Shown: one piece after another, positions 34,222 to 42,559 of the stretch
Numbering within the stretch: position 1 is the first letter of the stretch
Layout: each line of letters starts with the position of its first letter
From: JAJFUI01 sp963754135
GTDB taxonomy: Bacteria > Planctomycetota > Planctomycetia > Pirellulales > Thermoguttaceae
DNA length: 64,000 nucleotides
Direction of reading: 5' to 3'
NCBI GenBank assembly: GCA_963754135.1
Contig: CAVWEY010000003.1
Coordinates: 62,001 to 126,000 of the forward strand
Made by a program: the position numbers and the translations under genes
Notes under the pieces: model-generated
What the model was told of the DNA's origin: nothing
Database searches by the model: none
The model's input: only the letters and a program-made list of their open reading frames with translations

Positions 34222-36056
34222 CGCCCGCAGCCGATTGGACGGCGGAACTGGAGGCCTTGCTCGAACGCCTCATCGACGGCGAGTTCACCGCCGCCGATCG
34301 GGTGCGGCTGAACGCCTTGTTGGCCGGGGGCGAGGCGCCCCGCCGCTACTATCGCGGCTACATGAAACTCCACGCCGGCCTCGAATGGCGGACCGGTGAA
34401 GGCCATCGGCAACCGGCGGTCTTCAAGCGTCCGGCGGAAATCCCCGCTCCCGCGCCGCTCTGCGCCCCCATCGTCATCCATGCCTCCCCCGCGTGCCCCC
34501 CTCCCTTTTCCTCCGTGCTGGGCGGCTGGCTGTTCTCCTATGGCGTCGCCACGTTGTTGACCGGCGTGGCCATCCTCGGCGCCTGGGCGTACAAGGTTTC
34601 CCACGATTATGGCGTCGCCAAACCGTCGCCGTCGGCGGTGGAGACCTTTGCCGGGCCGGAGAAGCAGCCGGACATTGTCGGCCAGATCACCGCCGCCGCC
34701 GACTGCCGTTGGGCCGATTCCGAAATGGCCCGTTCGAGCAGCACGCCGGCCGTCGCCTTGGGCCGCAAGTATGACTTGGCCGCCGGCCTGTTGGAAATCA
34801 CCTACCAGACCGGGGCGAGGGTCATCCTCCAGGGACCGTGTACCTATGAAGTCGACTCCCCGAGCAGCGGCTTCCTCTCGCTGGGCAAGCTGACCGCGCA
34901 GGTGGAAAAATCCGAACTCCAAGAGCCGGAATCCAAGAGTTCCGATCCTTCATCCCTCATCCTTCATCCTTCATCCTTGTTTTCCGTCCGCACTCCCACC
35001 GCCACCGTGACCGACCTCAGCACGGCCTTTGGCGTCGAAGTCACCCGCGAGGGGCACACCGACGCACTGGTGTTCCAAGGCTCGATTCGAGTGACCTCTG
35101 CCGCCGGCGGAGCAGACAACGCGGCTCACGAGCGCGTCTGCCGCGAGGGCGAGGCCGTACACGTCGGCGCCGGCGACACGGCCGTCCATACGGTCCCCCC
35201 CGAGAAGAACACCACCGCGCTGGGCTTTGTCCGCGTCATGCCGCTGCCGCAATCGATCCGCGATAGCCAGGCTTACGCCGGACTCGTTCTGTCGCTCAAG
35301 CCGGCGGCCTACTACCGCATGGAACGCCCCGGCAGCGAGAACGACCGCTATCGGGTTGTCGATTCCTCGCCGGGCGGTTGGAACGGCGAGCTTCGCTTGG
35401 GCGGCGACGACCGCTCGCTTTACATGTCCGGCCGTTTCGGCGACGCCCTCTGTTTCCGCGGCCCGGAAACGGACGACCGCCTCGGCGACCGTGTGATCGT
35501 GCCCGACTACCCCAAGGCCACCGGTGACCGGCTCACCGTGTCGGCGTGGGTCATCGCGGTCGGCCGGCCGGAGTGGGCCATGATCGCCAGCAATTGGGGC
35601 GTCCCCGCCGACGGACGCGAAAACTCCGGCCAGTTCCACCTCGGCCTGTTCCAGGACCGGGGCGACCTCTCCGCCCGCGTCACCCAGCGCGACGGGCGGC
35701 CGACGGAAGTCCGCGAGGGAGAATCCAACCCGCTGCCCTTGTATCTCTGGCAGCACGTCGCCTTGGTGGCCGACGGCGGCACCCTCCGCCTCTACCGCAA
35801 CGGCAAACAGGTGGCCGTGACCTCGTGCCTCGGCGTCTTGCCCAATCCGCCGGTGGCCAGCCTGGGCATCGGCTGCCGCACGAACAAGGCGGGCACGGAC
35901 GGACACTACAACCGCGTCTACTCTTGGTACTGGCGCGGGGGGATTGACGAGCTGGCCATTTTCAACCAGGCCCTCCCGCCCCAAGCCATCGAACAGCTTT
36001 ATCTCGGCAAGCCATCGCAACCGCAGAATGCCGAAACGCCGGCAAAAAGGAGATGA
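34218..36056 (+). CDS. FecR-domain membrane protein with LamG domain (putative anti-sigma)
   Basis: A 612-residue protein. The first 90 residues are cytoplasmic and resemble the sigma-binding part of planctomycete FecR proteins (ELEALLERLIDGEFTAADRVRL). One membrane helix follows (about residues 98-125, LFSYGVATLLTGVAILGAWAY). The FecR domain covers about 165-330 (GARVILQGPCTYEV, SVRTPTATVTDLSTAFGVEV), and a LamG/concanavalin-like domain the C-terminal half (LTVSAWVIAVGRPEWAM, WQHVALVADGGTLRLYRNG, GGIDELAIFN). A repeat-derived run (SSDPSSLILHPSSLF) sits in the FecR part. With the coupled ECF factor it forms a likely surface-sensing pair. Confidence 0.87.
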   Translation: MTPAADWTAELEALLERLIDGEFTAADRVRLNALLAGGEAPRRYYRGYMKLHAGLEWRTGEGHRQPAVFKRPAEIPAPAPLCAPIVIHASPACPPPFSSVLGGWLFSYGVATLLTGVAILGAWAYKVSHDYGVAKPSPSAVETFAGPEKQPDIVGQITAAADCRWADSEMARSSSTPAVALGRKYDLAAGLLEITYQTGARVILQGPCTYEVDSPSSGFLSLGKLTAQVEKSELQEPESKSSDPSSLILHPSSLFSVRTPTATVTDLSTAFGVEVTREGHTDALVFQGSIRVTSAAGGADNAAHERVCREGEAVHVGAGDTAVHTVPPEKNTTALGFVRVMPLPQSIRDSQAYAGLVLSLKPAAYYRMERPGSENDRYRVVDSSPGGWNGELRLGGDDRSLYMSGRFGDALCFRGPETDDRLGDRVIVPDYPKATGDRLTVSAWVIAVGRPEWAMIASNWGVPADGRENSGQFHLGLFQDRGDLSARVTQRDGRPTEVREGESNPLPLYLWQHVALVADGGTLRLYRNGKQVAVTSCLGVLPNPPVASLGIGCRTNKAGTDGHYNRVYSWYWRGGIDELAIFNQALPPQAIEQLYLGKPSQPQNAETPAKRR

Positions 36057-36302
36057 GCCTATGAATGGTCCGTAACCAACTGCGAGCGCGCCTTAGCCCA
36101 ATGTTTGTCGCCGCAAGGCAACGCGGGCCACCGGATCGTGGCCGAAGTCGTCGGCAGGAGCCCAGGAGTGAACCTTAACCAATTAGCGTTTGTGCGAGAT
36201 CGGCCGTTTTCGCGCCGGACTGCCGGAGTGGTTCCGGCAGGGCGCAGGGCGGCCTTGTTCCGAACCGAGGGATTCATCCCTCAACCCTGAAGGAGAGATG
36301 TC

Positions 36303-37091
36303 ATGAGTTTTGTTTCCAAGATCGCTCTGGTTGTTCTGGCTGTAACCCTGATCGCCTCGTACGCATCGGCAACCATCGTCGACACGGGCACGGGCATCGC
36401 GTTCGGCGCCAGTTATGCAAACGGCGGCGTGAGTAACTCGGATCTGGTAAACTATAATCAGCCGACCCTTTCGAGCATGACCGTCACCAGTACCAGCAAC
36501 CCCCCGGGTTCAGGCCCGTCGAACATCATCAACGACGGTGGTGACGAGTACGCAGGCTGGAATGCAACGGTCTGGGGCTACACGCCCAATGGAACCTTTA
36601 ACAACGGCCAACAGAGCTGTGTCTGGTGTCCGTACCGGCCAGGCAACACCGTCGACAGCACTGTGATTTTCACGTTGAACACGACAACGATGAACTCGCT
36701 CGGTTACGACATTACGTCTGCCAGCGTGTTCACTGACGATGTCACCTCCAGATACGGGCAGAATTATTGGAGCATCTCCTACGCCACCGTCACGGCCCCG
36801 AGCACCTGGGTGAAGTTATGGACGACGACTGATTACACCAGCCCGAGCGGTGGGGAGTTTCGCGTCACGGTAGCGAACACTGGCGGGGGAACACTGTCGC
36901 AGCCCGGCGTGGGAACGGCGACCGGCGTGGCCGCGGTCATGATTACCTTCCCGGCCAACGGAGCCTACGATCCGAGCGTCACTGAGATTGACGTTTTCGG
37001 CACGGCGACCACTCCCGAGCCGGGCACGCTGGCGCTGCTGGCCGCGGGCTTGGCCGGTCTGCTCTGCTACGCATGGAGGAAACGGAGGTAA
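36303..37091 (+). CDS. PEP-CTERM sorted exported protein
   Basis: A 262-residue secreted protein with a signal peptide (MSFVSKIALVVLAVTLIAS, cleavage near ASA-T), a Thr/Ser/Asn-rich beta-type body without cysteine pairs except CVWC, and the sorting signal TPEPGTLALLAAGLAGLLCY followed by basic residues. PEP-CTERM proteins are processed by an exosortase and placed at the cell surface; no exosortase is in the window. The 245 bases before it hold no gene. Confidence 0.88.
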   Translation: MSFVSKIALVVLAVTLIASYASATIVDTGTGIAFGASYANGGVSNSDLVNYNQPTLSSMTVTSTSNPPGSGPSNIINDGGDEYAGWNATVWGYTPNGTFNNGQQSCVWCPYRPGNTVDSTVIFTLNTTTMNSLGYDITSASVFTDDVTSRYGQNYWSISYATVTAPSTWVKLWTTTDYTSPSGGEFRVTVANTGGGTLSQPGVGTATGVAAVMITFPANGAYDPSVTEIDVFGTATTPEPGTLALLAAGLAGLLCYAWRKRR

Positions 37092-37105
37092 GAGGTAAAT
37101 GGACA

Positions 37106-37501
37106 ACTCTCCTCCCCTCTCCCACGAGGAGAGGGGACGTAGTTGCGGGGGCGGCCTCGCCCTAACCGTTTCCCACGGAGAGAGGGACGCGGTTGGGGCG
37201 GCGGACGCCCTCGTTGGGGCGGCAGTTGAACTGCCGCCCCGACACGCGCGGTTATTGATTTCGGCGGCATCCGGCGTCGTCGCGGTGTGGTTCCGCGGCG
37301 GCGCCGGGGCCGCCTGCCCGTAGGTTATGCCTTGGCATAACGCGCGAAAGGCGGATCGTTCGCCGTTCGCGGCATCGTGTTATGCTGAAGCATAACCTAC
37401 GAGGCGGACGCCGGGGCGCCGAGACGCAAAGGAGTGGACTTCCTGGCGTCTTTGTGTTATATTGCACATACGGCGTCCGGTTATGCTGAAGCATAACCTA
37501 C
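37106..37501. repeat. Intergenic cluster of several palindromic repeat families
   Basis: About 450 bases without a gene. In order: CTCCCCTCTCCCACGAGGAG (37110 region) and CCTAACCGTTTCCCACGGAG; a TTGGGGCGGCAGTTGAACTG palindrome near 37213-37242; GTAGGTTATGCCTTGGCATAAC with its inverted partner TTATGCTGAAGCATAACCTA (37320-37401); and a further TTATGCTGAAGCATAACCTA at 37481-37500. Confidence 0.8.
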
Positions 37502-37542
37502 GGAACTATTCTCAATACCCTCTCTGTCGGACTGCGAGACGC

Positions 37543-38643
37543 ATGATGCACCAGAACAATCGCCCATCGGGAATCGCGAACCGGAAATGCGGGGGCTTTA
37601 CCCTTGTCGAACTCTTGGTAGTGATCACGATCATCGGGATTTTGATCGCGCTCTTGTTGCCGGCGGTGCAGGCGGCCCGCGAGGCCGCCCGCCGGGCGCA
37701 GTGTACCAACAACCTCAAGCAGATCGCCCTGGCCTGCCTCAGCCATGAGCAACAGAACGGCTTTTTTCCTACGGCCGGCTGGGGAGAATTCTGGAGCGGC
37801 GAACCGACCCGCGGATTCAGCAAGCTGCAGCCCGGCAGTTGGGTCTACAATATCCTCCCCTACATGGAGCAGCAAACATTGCACGACCTGGACATCGGCA
37901 TCAGCCCCTACAGCGGCGCGTCCCGTCCGGGGCTTACGCAGTGTGTGGAGACGGCCTTGGTGACGTTGATTTGCCCCACCCGTCGCGCAGCAATACTCTA
38001 TCCTTTCGCCAATAGTGTGAATGCCGTGGGTTTCGCTCATTTTGTCAACGCGGGTATGCCCCAGCCCACACTCGCCGGCCGCAGCGATTACGCGGGGTCC
38101 GGCGGGGACGCCCAGATCCGGGCCGACGCGGGCTATGCGGGTCCGCCCGACCTTGCCACAGGCGACAGTTGGAGCGACGCCACGTGGATCAGCAACACCT
38201 CCCTTTACGGCCCCGGTTAGAGCTACGCCCAAGGCAACGGCATTTTCTACATCCGCAGCATGAGGAAGATGGCCGATATCACCGACGGCGCCAGCAACAC
38301 CTACCTGGTGGGTGAGAAGTACATTAACACCGATTTTTACTACACCGGCCAATGCTGGTCCGACGACCAAGGGTATACCGCCGGTTTTGACTGGGACTCG
38401 GTCCGATATAGCACGGATAAACCTCACTGGTGCCCGAGCGAATGTCAGAATCAAACACCCTGGCCGGACACTCCCGGCGATTGGACGCATTGGGCGGCTT
38501 TCGGCAGTGCCCACGCCACCAGCTTCGGCATGGCCATGTGCGACGGGTCCGTGCAGGCAATCAACTATTCGATCGACGTTGGCGTACACCATTGCCTTGG
38601 GGCGATTAACGACGGGCAGGTGGTGGACGGAATGATGTACTGA
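37543..38643 (+). pseudogene. DUF1559 protein with an in-frame amber stop
   Basis: A planctomycete DUF1559 protein, a pilin-like surface protein. ATG 37543 leads to the prepilin signal GGFTLVELLVVITIIGILIA, then LLPAVQAAREAARRAQC and NNLKQIALACLSHE. After residue 225 (SLYGPG) a TAG at 38218-38220 interrupts the frame; the same frame continues with SYAQGNGIFYIRS, ITDGASNTYLVGEKYI and the H/G-x-G tail (CDGSVQAINYSIDVGVHH). Both parts are otherwise intact, so a CAG-to-TAG change or an error is likely. The intact sister gene is at 39273. Confidence 0.88.
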
Positions 38644-38656
38644 GGGAGGAGAACCG

Positions 38657-39268
38657 ATGAGCTTGTCTCGACCGGCGCGGCGGCCTGTGGCTGCTGGTTG
38701 GTCTATTGGCGGTTAGCGCGGGTTGCCCGGGAGGGCCGGGCGGGTCCGTCCGCCCTCGATCGACGCCGCGGCGGCCGGGAAGAAGGCCGTCGAGATGTTC
38801 GACGCCGACAAGGACGGCAAGTTGAGCGGCAAGGAATTGGACAAGTGTCCGGGCCTGAAGGCGGCCCTGGCCCGCGTCGATCCGTCCGGCAAGGGAGAGG
38901 TCACGGCCGAGATGATCACCGCCCGCATCCGCGTCTGGCAGCAGATGAAAGTCGGCCGGATGGCGGCCAGTTGCCGCGTCATGCACAACGGCCAACCCCT
39001 GGCGGGCGCCGAAGTGAAGTTCGTGCCCGAGAAGTTCCTCGGCGAGAGCATCCAAACCGCCGTCGGCACCACGAATGAAAACGGCTACGTGGCACCGAGC
39101 CTGCCGGGCGAGGCGCGGGGCCTTCCCCCCGGCTTCTACCGTATCGAGATCACCAAGGCGGGGCTGAATATCCCCGCCAAGTACAACGCCGACACGGTTC
39201 TCGGCCAGGAGGTCGCCCCGGACATCCCGACCTTCCAGAGCGCGTCGACGTTTAACCTGGAGTTTTGA
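38657..39268 (+). CDS. EF-hand-like lipoprotein, frameshifted in its signal region
   Basis: The main frame from 38723 encodes FDADKDGKLSGKELDKCPGL, an EF-hand-like calcium loop, then VDPSGKGEVTAEMIT (second loop) and a beta-sandwich part (NGQPLAGAEVKFVPEKF, PGFYRIEITKAGLNIP). The start is best at ATG 38657 (GGAGG before it). Between 38683 and 38755 the reading must shift twice to give LWLLVGLLAVSAGCPGG, a lipoprotein signal with lipobox SAGC, followed by SIDAAAAGKK. Downstream it is 4 bases before a DUF1559 gene. Planctomycete genomes often place such small lipoproteins beside DUF1559 genes. Confidence 0.75.
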
Positions 39269-39272
39269 GAAC

Positions 39273-40310
39273 ATGAAAACGCATTCATCTCGTGGTTTTA
39301 CCTTGGTCGAATTGCTGGTGGTGATCACGATCATCGGCATTTTGATCGCGCTGTTGCTGCCGGCGGTGCAGGCGGCGCGGGAGGCCGCCCGCCGCGCCCA
39401 GTGCCAGAACAACCTCAAGCAACTTGCGCTGGCCGCCATCACCCACTCCCAGGCCAACACCTTCTTTCCCACCGGCGGCTGGACTTGCCTCTGGGCGGGC
39501 GACCCGGACCGCGGCTTCGACCAGAAGCAAATGGGCGGCTGGATCTTCAACGTCCTGCCGTACCTCGAACAGGCGCCGCTGCACGACCTTGGGGCGGGAA
39601 ACGCCTGGAACAGCCAAACCAAGCTGACGACCCGCGTCACGCTGATGCAGACGCCGCTGACGATGCTGATTTGCCCCACGCGGCGGCGGTGCGTCCTCTA
39701 TCCGTGGAGCGTTTATGCCAACCAGATGTGCAACGTGGCGACGGGGTCCAGCCAGGCCGCCCGGTCCGATTATGCCGGCAACGCCGGCGACATTTACGGC
39801 GCCAACAACGGCCCCTGGGGCATGAACGGCTCCAGCGGCTGCGTGGGTCCCACCGACGTGCCCTCGGCCGACAACGGAACGTTCGCGTGGCAGTGCCAGG
39901 ACAACAGTTTCAACGGCGTCATCTACCAGCGGAGCAAAATCACGCCGGCGCAGATCACCGACGGCTTGAGCAGCACCTACCTGGCCGGCGAGAAATACAT
40001 CAATCCGGATTTCTACGAGACCGGGCAGAGCGGCAGCGACGACCAGGGTTGGCCCGTCGGCTATGACGGCGACGTCATCCGTTTCTCCAGCGTTCCGGAC
40101 AGCGGCCGCAACGTGCCCTACTGGCCCCAGCAGGACACGCCGGGCCTGGAAACGCCCGACGACGGCTTCGGCAGCGCCCACGCCATCGGCTGCTACATGG
40201 CCTTCTGCGACGGCTCGGTGCAGTTCATCAATTACACCATCGACCACGAGACCAATCGCCGCCTGACCAACCGCGCCGACGGCCTGGCGGTCGATGGAAA
40301 TCTGTACTGA
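39273..40310 (+). CDS. DUF1559 protein, intact
   Basis: A 345-residue protein with the prepilin-type start RGFTLVELLVVITIIGILIA after six residues, then LLPAVQAAREAARRAQC, NNLKQLALAAITHSQA, the central MGGWIFNVLPYLEQ, ICPTRRR, ARSDYAGNAGD and the C-terminal AFCDGSVQFINYTID. It is full length for the family and a close relative of the interrupted copy at 37543. DUF1559 proteins are thought to form pilin-like fibres; the role is unproven. Confidence 0.92.
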   Translation: MKTHSSRGFTLVELLVVITIIGILIALLLPAVQAAREAARRAQCQNNLKQLALAAITHSQANTFFPTGGWTCLWAGDPDRGFDQKQMGGWIFNVLPYLEQAPLHDLGAGNAWNSQTKLTTRVTLMQTPLTMLICPTRRRCVLYPWSVYANQMCNVATGSSQAARSDYAGNAGDIYGANNGPWGMNGSSGCVGPTDVPSADNGTFAWQCQDNSFNGVIYQRSKITPAQITDGLSSTYLAGEKYINPDFYETGQSGSDDQGWPVGYDGDVIRFSSVPDSGRNVPYWPQQDTPGLETPDDGFGSAHAIGCYMAFCDGSVQFINYTIDHETNRRLTNRADGLAVDGNLY

Positions 40311-40316
40311 GCGCCA

Positions 40317-41442
40317 TTAGAGGCCGCGCGGGAATGGCTTGGTATTGGGTGGCACGCCCTGAAAGGGCGTGGCAGGCGTTAAGTTGAATCCCGGCGATTC
40401 ACACGCCCTTTCAGGGCGTGCCACCCCGGGGAAACTTGCAGCAACTACTTCTGCGCGGCCTTCGCGGAGATACGCCCGGTAGAGACCGATCGCCTGCTGG
40501 TCGGAGATCATCTTGGCGATGACCAGCCGCGCCGGGCGGAGGCCGTGTGGCCGGCCTTCAGGTCGCGGCCCAGGAGGGACAAGTACAGCGAGCGGTGGTC
40601 GTCCTCGCCGTAGGGCGTGGAGACCGCAAAGCAATCTTCCGCCGGCGCCATCACCAGGGCCGTCAGGCCGGTGCGGGCGTCGCGCCGCAGGGCCAACGGC
40701 GCCGCCAGCCGGGGTCCGATCTTCCAGGGCGGGGGATCCGGCGAATAGAGCCACCGGCCGTCGGTGATCATCCCCACCGCGTCCTGGTCGCGGGGAACAT
40801 CTGCCAGTCGCCGGCCTGCCTCGTGACTTCCAGGAAGCTCGGTTTGCCGCCGGTCTGCGGCGCGCTCCCGACGTAGACGAAAGAGGCCGGAAAGCCGGAG
40901 AAGTAGGAAGCCAGGAACAACTCGAACCGCCGCAACTCGCGCTGCGGCGTGACGGCGGCCCGGAAATCCAACGTGTTGGCCGCCGCGAAGCGGTACACGG
41001 CCTTCAGCTCCAACGGATGCTCCTTGTCCGGCAGCCAATGCACTTCGACGCCGCCGTCGGCCAGCAGCCGCGCCCGGCTGGGCCACTCCCAGGCCGCGTG
41101 ACCGAAGCGGGCCTCGGGCGTGAGCAGACGGTAGGGAGAGAAGAGGCCCATCCCTCCGCTCAGGCGCGTGCCCGAGGCGGCGTCCGTGACGGGCCGCAAC
41201 CCCAGCGATTTGCCTCCTTCCCGCAGGGCGCCCTGCAACGCGCCCGTGTCGAACCGGTACTCTCGCCCCGCCGCCGTGAAGGCCAACGGGCCCGGCGCCG
41301 CATCCGGTGCGCCCGCGGCGCTGCTCTGGTCGCCGCCGAGCACGGAGATGGTTGCCGCCCCGGCGGCGGCGGCCAGAGAGGTCTTCAAGAAATCGCGGCG
41401 GCCGGGGAATTGCTGAGACGGGCGGCTCTTATTTCGGGTCAT
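40317..41442 (-). CDS. Tat-exported protein of unknown function, two frameshifts
   Basis: Start at 41442: MTRNKSRPSQQFPGRRDFLK with a twin-arginine signal and hydrophobic AAAAGAATISVL. The body (REYRFDTGALQGAL, SGGMGLFSPYRLL, HPLELKAVYRFAAANTLDFR, SFLEVTRQAGDWQMFP) matches a planctomycete Tat family I recognise by style but cannot name. The frame breaks at a C-run near 40793 and continues as DAVGMITDGRWLYSPDPPPW and VMAPAEDCFAVSTPYGEDDH, then breaks again near 40540 before ARLVIAKMISDQQAIGLYRA. The true stop may be near 40446 (reading KAAQK) or at 40317 through a palindromic repeat. It lies beside a TIM-barrel sugar enzyme on the same strand. Confidence 0.65.
40349..40424. repeat. Palindromic repeat, GTGGCACGCCCT family
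   Basis: GTGGCACGCCCTGAAAGGGC (40349 on) and, inverted, GCCCTTTCAGGGCGTGCCAC ending at 40424. A shorter variant may be the GGCACGCCCTGAGAGCCGGC after 46394. Confidence 0.85.
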
Positions 41443-41492
41443 CGGAGGGTTTCCTTGAATGGGAGCAATGTCCCAAAATCGTGCAACCGTAT

Positions 41493-42383
41493 TTAGGCCG
41501 TCCGCGGGAAGAGCCCCTTCAGATACTTGCAGTCCGCCGTATAGTCCGGGACCAGCCCGTGCGGCGCGGCGGCCTCGATCTGAATCCAACCGCTATACTG
41601 AATGTCGTCCAGGGCCTTGCGGACCTGCCGGAAATCAATCCGCCCCCGGCCGAGCATGTAATTGCCGTCTTTCGCGTGGAACTCGCAAATCAGTTTGCCG
41701 AGGGTGCGGATCTCTTTGAGGATGTCGCGGCCCTTGTCGGTCGAGTTTCCCACGTCGTAATAGACTTTCACCGCCGGCGATCCGACGCGCTCCAGGATCC
41801 GCATGTTGTCCGCGGCGCTGAGGTAGTTCTCCAGGCCGATCAGGACGCCCTGTTTTTCCGCCTTGGGGGCCACGTCCCGGAGCGCCTTGACCACGCGGCC
41901 GATCTCCGCGGCGTTGCCCATGTCGAGATCGCCGGGGCCGAAGAAGCCGGGCATCGAGACCCGCAGCCGCATTGCCTTGCAGATGTCCACGCTCTGGGCG
42001 AGCCATTGCGCGGCGCGGGGGTCGGTGCCCTTCAGCGGCACATTGCACAACTCGCCGATGGCCAGCGAGGCGATTTCCAGCCCGGTCCGCCTCGCCGCCT
42101 CGCGGTAGCGCTCTTGCACGTCGGGCCGGCGGAGGTGCATGCCGTTGGCCGCGGTGCCCATGCTGATTTGCACTCCGTCCAGCCCGATTTCCTTGGCCAC
42201 GTCAAAAGCGGCCGGGTCGCAACGCTTGTCCAGCGACCAGTCGCAGGCCCCGATCTTGAACCAGCGCGACTGCGGCGCAGCCAAGAGCGGGGCCAGCGGA
42301 GCGCCCGCCGCGGCCAGCGCCGCCGCTTGGAGGGAACGGGCAAAAAGGGCACGACGGGTGATCTTCCGGTTAGAAAGGCTCAT
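41493..42383 (-). CDS. Tat-exported sugar phosphate isomerase/epimerase-like TIM-barrel protein
   Basis: A 296-residue protein with a twin-arginine-like signal (KITRRALFARSLQAAALAAA). The barrel shows the AP-endonuclease-2/xylose isomerase-like pattern: FKIGACDWSLDKR, IGLDGVQISMGTA, VLIGLENYLS with the metal-binding Glu, VYYDVGNSTDKG with Asp, ICEFHAKDGNY with His, and GWIQIEA with the last Glu. These metal ligands fit a divalent-metal enzyme. Substrate unknown; context is secreted sugar processing. Start at 42383 fits the Tat signal. Confidence 0.87.
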   Translation of the reverse strand: MSLSNRKITRRALFARSLQAAALAAAGAPLAPLLAAPQSRWFKIGACDWSLDKRCDPAAFDVAKEIGLDGVQISMGTAANGMHLRRPDVQERYREAARRTGLEIASLAIGELCNVPLKGTDPRAAQWLAQSVDICKAMRLRVSMPGFFGPGDLDMGNAAEIGRVVKALRDVAPKAEKQGVLIGLENYLSAADNMRILERVGSPAVKVYYDVGNSTDKGRDILKEIRTLGKLICEFHAKDGNYMLGRGRIDFRQVRKALDDIQYSGWIQIEAAAPHGLVPDYTADCKYLKGLFPRTA

Positions 42384-42559
42384 GGGAAAAAGGGGGCAAG
42401 GGGACCAACGGCAATCGATGACACGCCCTATTCTATGCCGGTGCCGCGCCGCTTGCAAGCCGCGAAACGGCCGCTGCGCGGCTTGCCGGCCCCGCCGTCA
42501 GCCATTATGCTATGGTGAGAGTCCCACCCCCTGATACCCTTCCGATTGGGAGCCATCGC

